DNA from: Candidatus Eiseniibacteriota bacterium
GTDB lineage: Bacteria; Arandabacterota; Arandabacteria; Arandabacterales; Arandabacteraceae
Assembly: GCA_030622265.1 (NCBI GenBank)
Contig: JAUXGG010000051.1
Coordinates: 1-8,327, forward strand
Direction of reading: 5' to 3'
DNA length: 8,327 bases
This document shows, piece after piece, positions 1 to 6,393 of the stretch. The translations under genes were made by a program, and so were the position numbers. Numbering within the stretch: the stretch's first letter is position 1; every line of letters starts with the position of its first letter. The notes beneath the pieces were generated by a model. The model was given only the letters and a program-made list of their open reading frames with translations. It was not told where the DNA came from and searched no databases.

Positions 1-753
1 ATGCGGGAGTACGACCTCCATTCCCTCTCCCAGGAGCACCGATATGACCGCCTTTCCGATATCCGTGTATATGAGATTGGCCGAGCAGCCGGAGAAGTAG
101 CCCACCCTCATCCTGGGTTTTCCTTCAGGGCTGAGTATTTCCCCGTAATCATCCATCAGGGTGCGCTCGGCGAACACGGGGAAAACCCTGTCCTTGTCGA
201 TTTTCACTATCGGCAAAAGCAACCGGTAGGGGCTGGATGGTGGCAGGCCTCGCAGTATCTTTCTCTCAATGAAGGCCACGGCCTTGCCAACCGGAGGCAG
301 CAGCTTCCCCCGTCTCAGGAGATGCCTGAAGATCAGCTTCTTCAAGAGCGGGAACTTCCCCTTCCGGAAGATCTCCGATCTCGCGGCAAGCACGAGCTCA
401 TCGACCTTTATCCCGCTCGGGCATACTTCCATACAGGACTTGCAGTTAAGGCACTTTGAGAGCTTGTCGCTGAAGCGGCTGCTCAGGGAAAGGTTGTTCT
501 CGGAAAGCCCTTCGATCAGGGCGATCTTGCCTCTCGCACAGCCGGATTCATCCAGCACTTCGGCGAAGACCGGGCAGACCGCGCGGCAGAGCCCGCACTT
601 GAGACACCTGTCCACCTCCGGGGCCAGGCTCATTACCGCATCGTACTCGGGCCTGTCGCCCCCGGCGCCGAAGAGGTCCAGCTGGCGCCCGGCATCGCCG
701 GGGCTTCGATCATCGGCGGAGGCTCGGGAGTCCCGGTCTTTATCAGGCGTCAT
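1..753 (-). CDS. GlcF-like Fe-S subunit of a 2-hydroxyacid dehydrogenase (3' end beyond window)
   Basis: Reading the minus strand from ATG at 753-751 gives 251 codons open to base 1, so the C-terminal part is missing. Residues 1-45 are a polar, probably disordered leader. Two ferredoxin-type [4Fe-4S] motifs follow: CLKCGLCRAVCP (Cys 50, 53, 56, 60) and CLNCKSCMEVCPSG (Cys 101, 104, 107, 111). Near the cut, GYFSGCSANL (Cys 223) opens the first cysteine-rich CCG domain typical of GlcF, LldE and HdrD proteins. In this family the subunit takes electrons from the flavin partner and passes them to a quinone or other acceptor, usually at the membrane. The start overlaps the preceding flavoprotein gene by 11 bp (743-753), with a GGGAAAG ribosome site inside that gene, so the two are probably co-translated. 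The family is clear; substrate and acceptor are not, and a separate GlcE subunit cannot be judged here. Confidence 0.9.
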   Translation of the reverse strand, partial: MTPDKDRDSRASADDRSPGDAGRQLDLFGAGGDRPEYDAVMSLAPEVDRCLKCGLCRAVCPVFAEVLDESGCARGKIALIEGLSENNLSLSSRFSDKLSKCLNCKSCMEVCPSGIKVDELVLAARSEIFRKGKFPLLKKLIFRHLLRRGKLLPPVGKAVAFIERKILRGLPPSSPYRLLLPIVKIDKDRVFPVFAERTLMDDYGEILSPEGKPRMRVGYFSGCSANLIYTDIGKAVISVLLGEGMEVVLPH

Positions 754-2128
754 AGAACATCTTTCCCGGGTTCATTATGCCCTTATGGTCAAGCGAAACC
801 TTGAGCCGCTTCATGATGTCATAGCCTGCTTTGCCGATCTGGAGCTTGAGGAAAGGCATCTTGTCGAGGCCTATGCCGTGTTCCCCGGATATGGTGCCTC
901 CGAGGTCGATGCAGGCGCGCATCATCTCGGATATGCCCGCGTTCACCCTCTTGATCTCATCATGCTTCTTTCTGTCGGTAAGGAAGGTGGGATGCAGGTT
1001 CCCGTCGCCGGCATGGCCGAATACGGCGATCCGGAGGGCATATCTCTCGGCGACTTTCATGATCTTCGCGGTCATCTCCGGCAGCCGGCTCCGCGGCACC
1101 GTGACATCCTCGAGTATCACCGTCGGCGACAGACGCGTGAGCGCGGGCAGGACCGCCCGCCTGGCCCTCCATACGTTTTCCCGCTCAGGCCCCTCGACAT
1201 CACCCATTACCTTTCCCCCATACTTGCCCTCAATGATCTCCCTGGCCTTAGACGCATCCTCATCACAAATAGCCTTAGTCCCGTCGAATTCAACCAGGAG
1301 CATCACACCCTCGCCGAGCTTCTCGCCGGTATGGGCCTCAACGGCTGTTACCGTCTTCTCATCCATGATCTCGAGAATCGAGGGGATAAGACCCTGCCCC
1401 AGTATCTCGGATACGACTTCCGACGCCTTCCCGAGATTGTCAAAGGCGCATGAAAGCACCCGCCTCGCGGGGGGCAGCGGGAGCACCTTGAGGAAGGCCG
1501 AGCTCACCACGCCCAAGGTACCTTCGGAGCCTACCATCAGCCGTGTAACGTCATATCCCGCAACGCTTTTCACGGTTCTTGCACCCGTCCTCAAGACCTT
1601 CCCCTCGGGGGTTACCATCTCAAGTCCAAGGACGTAGTTCCTGGTAGTTCCGTACTTGAGACCCCTCAGTCCCCCGGCGCATTCGGCGACATTGCCTCCT
1701 ATGGTACAGGCGCTCTGGCTGGCGGGGTCGGGCGGGTAGAAAAGTCCCATAGCCTCCACCACCGCCTGCAGCTGTTCGGTGACCAACCCGGCCTCGGCTT
1801 CCACATAGAGGTCTTCCTTGTGAATCCTGGGAGTGGAGTTCATTCGCTCCGTGGAGAGCACGATCCCGGCCTTTACCGGCACGGAGCCGCCGGAGAGCCC
1901 GGTCCCCGCTCCCCGCGGCGTAACGGGAATAGCTTCCTCGTAGGCGAGGCTGAGTACCTTTGAAATCTCACCCGTATCCCGCGGCTTCACCACGGCATCC
2001 GGAGTGGAGGCATAGCGCGTGGCGTCATAGGAATAGCACTTGAGTGACTCTTCATCGGTAAGTACATTGTCCTTACCGGCAATCTCCGCAAGTCCGTCGA
2101 TTATGCTCTTGTTCACCATTCCACTCAT
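743..2128 (-). CDS. GlcD-like FAD-binding 2-hydroxyacid dehydrogenase subunit
   Basis: A 461-residue FAD-linked oxidase of the GlcD/D-lactate dehydrogenase type, normal length for the family. The N-terminal PCMH-type FAD domain shows PRGAGTGLSGGSVP (71-84), PPDPAS (132-137), GGNVAECAGG (144-153) and GYDVTRLMVGSEGTLG (191-206). The C-terminal oxidase domain shows GHAGDGNLHP (371-380) and GEHGIGLDK (415-423), which carry substrate and flavin contacts in this family. It should oxidise a 2-hydroxyacid such as D-lactate or glycolate to the 2-oxoacid, handing electrons to the overlapping Fe-S subunit downstream. The start is uncertain: the ATG at 2128 follows GGGG with no spacer, whereas the ATG at 2119 (Met4) lies 9 nt from that GGGG and may be the true start. 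It lies 115 bp after rplQ and behind a strong terminator, so it probably has its own promoter. The symbol glcD or dld is withheld because the substrate is unknown. Confidence 0.92.
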   Translation of the reverse strand: MSGMVNKSIIDGLAEIAGKDNVLTDEESLKCYSYDATRYASTPDAVVKPRDTGEISKVLSLAYEEAIPVTPRGAGTGLSGGSVPVKAGIVLSTERMNSTPRIHKEDLYVEAEAGLVTEQLQAVVEAMGLFYPPDPASQSACTIGGNVAECAGGLRGLKYGTTRNYVLGLEMVTPEGKVLRTGARTVKSVAGYDVTRLMVGSEGTLGVVSSAFLKVLPLPPARRVLSCAFDNLGKASEVVSEILGQGLIPSILEIMDEKTVTAVEAHTGEKLGEGVMLLVEFDGTKAICDEDASKAREIIEGKYGGKVMGDVEGPERENVWRARRAVLPALTRLSPTVILEDVTVPRSRLPEMTAKIMKVAERYALRIAVFGHAGDGNLHPTFLTDRKKHDEIKRVNAGISEMMRACIDLGGTISGEHGIGLDKMPFLKLQIGKAGYDIMKRLKVSLDHKGIMNPGKMFYDA

Positions 2129-2187
2129 CCCCGGGCAAAGACGTGAGGTGTACCTAAGGGAAACACATCATGCTGTCCCCAGAAAGC
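2129..2187. other. Remaining spacer between rplQ terminator and the GlcD-like gene
   Basis: This 59-bp stretch must hold any promoter for the two dehydrogenase genes unless they depend on read-through. I see no convincing sigma-70 -35/-10 pair and no sigma-54 GG-N10-GC element. The only clear features are the GGGGACAG copy (2173-2180) and the GGGG next to the start codon. Confidence 0.4.
2173..2180 (-). repeat. Third copy of the GGGACAG core
   Basis: The minus strand reads GGGGACAG here, matching the outer 7-8 bases of the first arm of the terminator stem (2237-2231). In a minus-strand transcript it follows the U-tract and could pair with CTGTCCC of the second arm (2201-2195), competing weakly with the main stem. 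It may be the remnant of a second repeat unit, or chance for so short a match. Confidence 0.45.
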
Positions 2188-2243
2188 AAAAAAAGGGACA
2201 GACACCTATTTCGTTATGCGAAATAGGTGTCTGTCCCCCTTTT
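2188..2243 (-). terminator. Intrinsic terminator after rplQ, palindromic and U-tracted on both strands
   Basis: On the minus strand a 19-bp perfect stem (arms 2237-2219 and 2213-2195, loop 2218-2214) is followed at once by seven T (2194-2188). The stem starts 6 nt after the rplQ stop codon, so it should end the ribosomal operon. The plus strand reads stem, two C and six T (2240-2245), so it could also terminate opposite-strand transcription, although no plus-strand gene is seen nearby. Confidence 0.85.
2195..2237. repeat. 19-bp perfect inverted repeat with GGGACAGACACC ends
   Basis: The left arm 2195-2213 begins GGGACAGACACC and ends TTTCG; the right arm 2219-2237 is its exact reverse complement; the loop is TTATG (2214-2218). 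This is longer and more perfect than a typical intrinsic terminator stem. From memory, GGGACAG-type palindromes occur as dispersed repeats in some environmental bacterial genomes, sometimes near Y1/REP-type transposases. That link is unverified here, and no transposase gene lies in the window. Confidence 0.8.
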
Positions 2244-2723
2244 TTATTCCCCTTCTGCTTCCGCCTGCGCGTCCATTGCGGCGGCTTCTTCCTCAGCCTT
2301 GATCCTGGCCTCTTTCTTAGCGTCCTTCTTGGCTTTCCGGGCAACCTTCTCTTCCTCGACTTCCTTGCCCTTCTCGGTCAGCTCGAGTATCACCATGGAG
2401 GCCGCATCGCCCCTGCGCTGGTTGAGCCGCAAGATCCTGGTGTAGCCGCCGGGCCTGTCCTCAAATCGGGGCGCAATCGATTCGAACACCTTCTTGATGA
2501 GTCCGGCATCCGATATATAGCGCAGGGCGAGCCTCCTGGAATGGAGATCGCCGCGCTTGCCCCAGGTAAGCAGTTTCTCGGCCAGTTTCCTGGCCTCCTT
2601 GGCCTTGGCTTCGGTCGTCCTGATGCTCTCATTCTCGAAGAGCGACGCAACCATGTTCCTGAGCATCATCTCTCTGTGGCTCTTCGTTCTTCCGAGTTTC
2701 CTTCCCTTTTGCCTGTGTCGCAT
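2244..2723 (-). CDS. rplQ: 50S ribosomal protein L17
   Basis: L17 binds 23S rRNA near the exit side of the large subunit. The start [20 protein letters not shown] is characteristic, and the conserved core runs to about residue 116 ([11 protein letters not shown]) with the usual [16 protein letters not shown] segment. The protein is 159 residues; E. coli L17 is 127 and many homologues are about 116-130. The excess is a highly charged Lys/Glu/Ala tail (about 117-159) likely to form a helix or remain disordered. The ATG at 2723 has GAAGG about 7 nt upstream and lies 24 bp after rpoA. It is the last gene of the operon. Its TAA stop (2246-2244) overlaps the A/T tract flanking the terminator palindrome. 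Confidence 0.97.
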   Translation of the reverse strand: MRHRQKGRKLGRTKSHREMMLRNMVASLFENESIRTTEAKAKEARKLAEKLLTWGKRGDLHSRRLALRYISDAGLIKKVFESIAPRFEDRPGGYTRILRLNQRRGDAASMVILELTEKGKEVEEEKVARKAKKDAKKEARIKAEEEAAAMDAQAEAEGE

Positions 2724-2747
2724 CTCGATACCTTCCCTAAGAAACCA

Positions 2748-3764
2748 TTAACTGTACTGCGCCTTGAGCTTGGCTGCGGCCTCTGCCTTGGTGTCATCCA
2801 TATAGAAGTCCACGTCCATGCCGAAGTGCAGGACCATGCTGCTCAGGATATCCGAGATCTCCTTCAAGGACTTCCGCCCGAAGTTCCTGAACTTGAGCAT
2901 GTCGGATTCGGTCTTCCTGACCAGGTCGCCGATGGTCTTGATCTCGGCGTTTCTCAGACAGTTGCTCGACCGCACAGAGAGCTCGAGCTCATCCACGCTT
3001 CTCTGGAGAATTTCGTGAATCCTCACCCACTCATCGTCCACCTTCTCCACATCCTCCACCGCGGGCTCTTCTTCCTTGGTGATGAACATCTGGAGATGGT
3101 TCTTTAAGATGCTCGCAGCGTAGCTGATGCTGTCCTGCGGACTGACGCTTCCGTCGGTCGAGATCTCCAATATCAGTTTGTCATAGTCTGTTCGCTGTCC
3201 GACTCGCGTGTTCTCAACCCTGAAGTTGACCCTCTTCACCGGCGAGAAATTCGAGTCGAGCGGGATCATGCCGATCGGTTTCTCCGCCTGCGACTGCATT
3301 TCCGAGAGAACGAAACCCCGGCCCGTATCCACCTCGATCTCGATTCTGAGCTTGGCGCCCTTATCCAGGGTCGCTACGATAGCGTCGGGATTGAGGATCA
3401 ACACGCCGGTGCCGCCGCTGAAGCCCTCAGCGGTGACATCCCCCGGCCCGTCGGTTTCAAGGGTCAGGGTCTGGGGATCGTCGGCCAAGAACTCGAACCT
3501 CAGTTTCTTCAAGTTCATGATGATCTCCGCCACATCCTCTCTGACATGCGGCAGGGTCGAGAACTCGTGCAGGGCGCCATCTATCTTCACATTGGTGATC
3601 GCCGCCCCCTGGATCGATGCGAGCAGGATCCTCCTCAGGGCATTCCCCAGCGTGGTTCCAAACCCTCGCTCCAGAGGCTCTACGGTGAAAACACCATATG
3701 TCTCAGTAGCAGTCGCGGGATCAATCTCAGCGACTTTCGGCATCTGCAAACTCTTAAATTTCAT
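2748..3764 (-). CDS. rpoA: DNA-directed RNA polymerase subunit alpha
   Basis: Alpha dimerises to seed assembly of the core enzyme, and its C-terminal domain contacts UP-element DNA and activators. At 338 residues the length is normal. The N-terminal domain (about 1-230) has the assembly motif ERGFGTTLGNALRRILLASI (32-51). A charged linker, rich in Glu (231-247), leads to the C-terminal domain (about 250-317). The DNA-contact residues fall at the same numbers as in E. coli: Arg265, Asn268 and Cys269 in VRSSNCL, and Gly296, Lys298, Ser299 and Glu302 in NFGRKSLKE. A short Ala/Lys-rich tail follows. The ATG at 3764 has GAGGTGG with an 8-nt spacer. The 38-bp gap after rpsD is the widest inside the operon; no terminator or promoter is evident there. 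Confidence 0.98.
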   Translation of the reverse strand: MKFKSLQMPKVAEIDPATATETYGVFTVEPLERGFGTTLGNALRRILLASIQGAAITNVKIDGALHEFSTLPHVREDVAEIIMNLKKLRFEFLADDPQTLTLETDGPGDVTAEGFSGGTGVLILNPDAIVATLDKGAKLRIEIEVDTGRGFVLSEMQSQAEKPIGMIPLDSNFSPVKRVNFRVENTRVGQRTDYDKLILEISTDGSVSPQDSISYAASILKNHLQMFITKEEEPAVEDVEKVDDEWVRIHEILQRSVDELELSVRSSNCLRNAEIKTIGDLVRKTESDMLKFRNFGRKSLKEISDILSSMVLHFGMDVDFYMDDTKAEAAAKLKAQYS

Positions 3765-3802
3765 AGTGAAGCCACCTCGCGCTTTGGGATCCGTCCATCC
3801 CT

Positions 3803-4423
3803 TTACTTTGAATACAGCTCGACTATCAGCTGCTCCTGTATCGGGATGGGTATGCTTTCCCTGCTTGGAACCTCCGCCAGGGTTACCGAAAGCTGATCAG
3901 GGGAAACCTGTAGCCAGGAAAGTGCATCGCTTCCCCGTCTGTCGAGATTAGCTTTGACAACCTCTTTGATTGAATCGCGTGCTGCCACGACATCACCGGT
4001 CCTCAGCGAATAGGAAGGTACGTTCACTATCCTGCCGTTGACCGTGAAATGCCTGTGGGTTATCAGCTGCCTGGCAGTGTCACGCGACGGGGCCATACCT
4101 GCCCTGTGCACGACATTGTCCAGACGAAGCTCGAGAAGCCTCAAGAGGTTCTCCCCCGTCACGCCCTTTTGCCTGGAGGCCTTGTCGAAGTACCGCCTGA
4201 AGGGCTTCTCCAGCACGCCATAGATCCTCTTGACCTTCTGCTTCTCTCTGAGCTGCAGCCCGTACTCGGTCGGTCGCCGCGAACGGCGCTGGCCATGCTC
4301 GCCCGGCGGGTACTGCCTCCGTTCGACCGCGCATTTCGTACTCATGCAGCGCTCACCCTTGAGGAAAAGCTTCGTACCCTCCCTCCGGCACAGCCTACAT
4401 TTCGAGCCAGTATATCTCGCCAT
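3803..4423 (-). CDS. rpsD: 30S ribosomal protein S4, four-cysteine zinc-binding type
   Basis: S4 is a primary 16S rRNA binder that starts assembly of the 30S body and, in some bacteria, represses its own operon. I take the ATG at 4423 as start, giving 206 residues beginning [16 protein letters not shown], the standard S4 N-terminus. An upstream in-frame GTG at 4468 lies inside rpsK and would add 15 unrelated residues. GGGAGGGG (4435-4428) sits just ahead of the ATG and supports this. Cys 9, 12, 26 and 31 form the zinc-knuckle arrangement of the C+ form of S4; E. coli S4 lacks this site. The S4 RNA-binding domain follows in the middle ([10 protein letters not shown] to LRTGDVV). The gene begins 14 bp after the rpsK stop. 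Confidence 0.97.
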   Translation of the reverse strand: MARYTGSKCRLCRREGTKLFLKGERCMSTKCAVERRQYPPGEHGQRRSRRPTEYGLQLREKQKVKRIYGVLEKPFRRYFDKASRQKGVTGENLLRLLELRLDNVVHRAGMAPSRDTARQLITHRHFTVNGRIVNVPSYSLRTGDVVAARDSIKEVVKANLDRRGSDALSWLQVSPDQLSVTLAEVPSRESIPIPIQEQLIVELYSK

Positions 4424-4427
4424 CAAA

Positions 4428-4435
4428 CCCCTCCC
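4428..4435 (-). promoter_or_regulatory. Ribosome-binding site that fixes the rpsD start
   Basis: The minus strand reads GGGAGGGG followed by TTTG and ATG. It lies right after the rpsK stop codon (4440-4438) and decides for the ATG at 4423 over the longer GTG reading at 4468. Confidence 0.8.
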
Positions 4436-4437
4436 TG

Positions 4438-4830
4438 TTAAACCCTTCTTCGCTTGGGTGGCCTGCACCCATTATGCGGTATAGGGGTCACATCTCTTAT
4501 AGATGTAGTACCGTGTCCCGCGGCCTGGAGCGACCTAATGACGGCCTCCCTTGCCGGGCCGAGACCCTTAACACGTACTTCAATCTTCTTAACGCCGAAC
4601 CCCATGGCTTCCTTCGCGCAGGCATCGCCCGCCAGCGATGCGGCGAAAGGCGTGCTCTTCCGCGACCCCTTGAAGCCGACTCGTCCGGCACTCGACCAGG
4701 CAACGACACCACCCATGCTGTCAGTTATGGTCACAATCGTATTATTGAAGGTGGCCTGTATGTGGGCGACACCGTTTTCCCCCACCTTCCTGTCACGTCG
4801 TTTTGGTCTTCTACCCTTCGGTTTTGCCAA
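4438..4830 (-). CDS. rpsK: 30S ribosomal protein S11
   Basis: S11 sits on the 30S platform and shapes the mRNA exit (E site) region. The 130 residues match the family throughout: [20 protein letters not shown] near the N-terminus, [18 protein letters not shown] in the middle, and the hallmark ending [16 protein letters not shown]. The start codon is TTG (4830-4828), which gives the expected [12 protein letters not shown] beginning. No in-frame ATG or GTG precedes the conserved core, and GGAGGTG (4843-4837) lies 6 nt upstream. The gene follows rpsM after 19 bp and precedes rpsD by 14 bp. A TTG start on a highly expressed ribosomal gene is the only oddity. Confidence 0.97.
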   Translation of the reverse strand: MAKPKGRRPKRRDRKVGENGVAHIQATFNNTIVTITDSMGGVVAWSSAGRVGFKGSRKSTPFAASLAGDACAKEAMGFGVKKIEVRVKGLGPAREAVIRSLQAAGHGTTSIRDVTPIPHNGCRPPKRRRV

Positions 4831-4836
4831 GTCCTA

Positions 4837-4843
4837 CACCTCC
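4837..4843 (-). promoter_or_regulatory. Strong ribosome-binding site for the TTG start of rpsK
   Basis: GGAGGTG on the minus strand, 6 nt before TTG, closely matches the anti-Shine-Dalgarno sequence. It supports TTG as the genuine start. Confidence 0.8.
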
Positions 4844-4849
4844 GTCTTG

Positions 4850-5233
4850 CTAGGGCCTGCTATCTTTCTTCTTGCGAGTCATCACGCCCTTCTTCGGTCC
4901 TTTTCTCGTACGCGCATTTGTGTGAGTACGCTGTCCCCGCACAGGCAGACCGCGGCGATGCCTCAGCCCCCTGTAACTTCCGATGTCCATCAGCCGCTTG
5001 ATGTTGCCCGCGACCTCGGACCGGAGGGCTCCCTCAACCTTGTGCTCGCTCTCGATCACGTTTCTCAGTTTTGCGGTGTCATCCTCGCTCAGGTTCTTGG
5101 TCCTGGTGCTCGGATCGACCCCGGTCTGCTCAATGATCTTCTTTGCGGCCGACCTGCCAATGCCGAAGATGTACGTCAATGAGATTTCAATTCTCTTCTC
5201 ACCCGGCAGATCTACTCCAGAGATTCTCGGCAC
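4850..5233 (-). CDS. rpsM: 30S ribosomal protein S13
   Basis: S13 lies in the head of the 30S subunit and bridges to the 50S subunit and P-site tRNA. The sequence fits along its length: [25 protein letters not shown] at the N-terminus, then the helix-two-turn-helix region with [21 protein letters not shown], and a Lys/Arg-rich tail (KKKDSRP) that reaches tRNA in known structures. At 127 residues it is at the upper end of the usual range. The start is GTG (5233-5231), preceded by AGGAGGTG with an 8-nt spacer. It begins 14 bp after rpmJ, and its Shine-Dalgarno sequence overlaps the rpmJ stop codon, which suggests translational coupling. Confidence 0.97.
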   Translation of the reverse strand: MPRISGVDLPGEKRIEISLTYIFGIGRSAAKKIIEQTGVDPSTRTKNLSEDDTAKLRNVIESEHKVEGALRSEVAGNIKRLMDIGSYRGLRHRRGLPVRGQRTHTNARTRKGPKKGVMTRKKKDSRP

Positions 5234-5241
5234 TCTCGTCC

Positions 5242-5249
5242 CACCTCCT
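5242..5249 (-). promoter_or_regulatory. Ribosome-binding site for rpsM overlapping the rpmJ stop codon
   Basis: AGGAGGTG on the minus strand shares its first two bases with the rpmJ TAG stop (5250-5248) and lies 8 nt from the GTG start. Ribosomes finishing rpmJ would terminate on top of the rpsM initiation site. Confidence 0.8.
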
Positions 5250-5361
5250 ATCCCTGCTTCTGCTTATGCCTGGGATTCTTGCATATGACGTAGACTACGC
5301 CTTTGCGTTTCACTATCTTGCACTTGTCACAAATCTTCTTAACCGACGCCCTCACCTTCAT
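5248..5361 (-). CDS. rpmJ: 50S ribosomal protein L36, zinc-binding (C+) type
   Basis: A 37-residue protein encoded from ATG 5361 to TAG 5248, beginning [20 protein letters not shown] and ending [10 protein letters not shown]36 is the smallest 50S protein and stabilises 23S rRNA folding. Cys 11, Cys 14, Cys 27 and His 32 are the complete zinc ligand set of the C+ form, as opposed to the zinc-free paralogue many bacteria make under zinc starvation. GAGGT lies 7 nt upstream of the ATG. The gene sits 18 bp after infA and 14 bp before rpsM, the usual position. Its size makes it easy to miss, but the match is complete. Confidence 0.96.
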   Translation of the reverse strand: MKVRASVKKICDKCKIVKRKGVVYVICKNPRHKQKQG

Positions 5362-5379
5362 CAGGATTACCTCGTCCTC

Positions 5380-5598
5380 TTACTTATATCTGTACGTTAT
5401 CCTGCCCCGGTTGAGGTCATAGGGTGAAAGCTCCACAGTGACCTTGTCGCCCGGCAGGATCTTTATGAAATACATCCTCATCTTGCCGGACACGTGTGCG
5501 AGCACCCTGTGACCATTCTCCAGCTCAACCCGGAACATGGCGTTTGGAAGAGCCTCCGCCACGGTTCCTTCAACCTGTATGCTCTCTTCCTTGGCCAT
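5380..5598 (-). CDS. infA: Translation initiation factor IF-1
   Basis: IF-1 binds the 30S A site and assists IF-2 and IF-3 during initiation. The 72-residue length is exactly standard and the whole chain is one S1-like OB fold. Typical stretches are [29 protein letters not shown] and [10 protein letters not shown]. The end [16 protein letters not shown] is also diagnostic. The ATG at 5598 has GGTGAT a few bases upstream. It lies 20 bp after map and 18 bp before rpmJ. The map-infA-rpmJ order is common outside the gamma-proteobacteria. Confidence 0.98.
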   Translation of the reverse strand: MAKEESIQVEGTVAEALPNAMFRVELENGHRVLAHVSGKMRMYFIKILPGDKVTVELSPYDLNRGRITYRYK

Positions 5599-5618
5599 AC
5601 TAGATCACCATCCTACCT

Positions 5619-6383
5619 TCATACTTTCGTAAGTATCCCGGCCTTGTCATCCCTCACGACCACGGTGTGCTCGAAATGGGCTGACAGGCTCCCATCCTTG
5701 GTTATGACGGTCCAGCCATCGGCCTTTGTTTTGACCTCGCTGCCGCCTATATTCACCATCGGTTCAATGGCCAGAGCCATCCCGCTGGCCAGCATGCTCT
5801 TGTCGCCGTTTGTCACGAAATTCGGGATCTGGGGATCCTCGTGCATGTTCTTGCCTATCCCGTGCCCCGTATAGTCGGTAACCACCGAAAAACCCCGGTC
5901 CTCTATCACCTTCTGTACGGCCGCGGAGATGTCCCGGACCATGTTCCCATGGACGGCCTCGCCGATTCCGGCTCCGAGCGCATCCCTGGTGGTCTCCAGG
6001 AGCTCCATGGCCTGCCCGCTTATCTCCCCCACGGGAAATGTCGCCGCCCCGTCACCGTGATACCCGTCCTTAACGACGCCGACATCGATGCTTATGATGT
6101 CGCCATTCTCAAGCACGCGGCTCCCCGGGATGCCATGCACCACCTCGCTATTGACCGAAGCGCATATGCTCGCCGGGAATCCCCGGTAACCCTTGAACGA
6201 TGGCACGCCGCCCGAGGACCTGATGAAGTCCTCCGCCACCCGGTCGAGTTCTCCGGTGGTCTTGCCCGGCCCGAGCAGATCCCCAAGTATCTTCAGGGTC
6301 TCGGCCACCATCCGCGAGCTATTGCCCATCAACTCGATCTCCCGATCGGTCTTTATGCGTCCTGTATCCCTGGTCTCACTCAT
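5619..6383 (-). CDS. map: Methionine aminopeptidase, type I
   Basis: Removes the N-terminal Met from nascent proteins whose second residue is small. At 254 residues it is a bare pita-bread catalytic domain without the N-terminal zinc-finger extension of some homologues. All five metal ligands are present: Asp100 (SIDVG), Asp111 (YHGDGA), His174 (TGHGIG), Glu207 (AIEPM) and Glu238 (HFEHT). The catalytic His83 (VVHGIP) and His181 (NMHEDP) are also kept. It should therefore be active, with Fe, Co or Mn as metal. The ATG at 6383 is 10 bp after the adk stop with only a weak AGG-type ribosome site, so translation may depend on coupling with adk. Its place beside secY, infA and ribosomal genes fits a role in maturing new proteins. 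Confidence 0.97.
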   Translation of the reverse strand: MSETRDTGRIKTDREIELMGNSSRMVAETLKILGDLLGPGKTTGELDRVAEDFIRSSGGVPSFKGYRGFPASICASVNSEVVHGIPGSRVLENGDIISIDVGVVKDGYHGDGAATFPVGEISGQAMELLETTRDALGAGIGEAVHGNMVRDISAAVQKVIEDRGFSVVTDYTGHGIGKNMHEDPQIPNFVTNGDKSMLASGMALAIEPMVNIGGSEVKTKADGWTVITKDGSLSAHFEHTVVVRDDKAGILTKV

Positions 6384-6393
6384 CGTTAGAAAC

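Noticed and set aside
269..1453. Long plus-strand reading frame of 394 codons opposite the dehydrogenase genes
   Set aside because: It crosses two minus-strand genes with clear family motifs, and its translation is low-complexity with no recognisable domain. It is a shadow of GC-biased codon positions.
2129..2187. Promoter for the GlcD-like gene
   Set aside because: Biologically expected, but no box pair at proper spacing could be recognised, so none is annotated.
2040..3107. Plus-strand reading frame of 355 codons spanning the palindrome, rplQ and rpoA
   Set aside because: It runs antisense to rplQ and rpoA and through the terminator, and its product resembles nothing known.
3765..3802. 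Hairpin or promoter in the 38-bp rpsD-rpoA gap
   Set aside because: Only a 5-bp stem (GGGAT/ATCCC) is present, with no U-tract and no -35/-10 pair. The rest is the rpoA ribosome site.
4424..4468. Upstream GTG extension of rpsD
   Set aside because: It would add 15 residues from inside rpsK. The conserved S4 N-terminus and a strong ribosome site both indicate the ATG at 4423.
5234..5247. S4-binding pseudoknot leader upstream of rpsM, as in the E. coli alpha operon
   Set aside because: Only 14 bp separate rpmJ and rpsM, filled by the ribosome site and spacer. A leader would have to lie inside rpmJ, and I saw no clear pseudoknot there.
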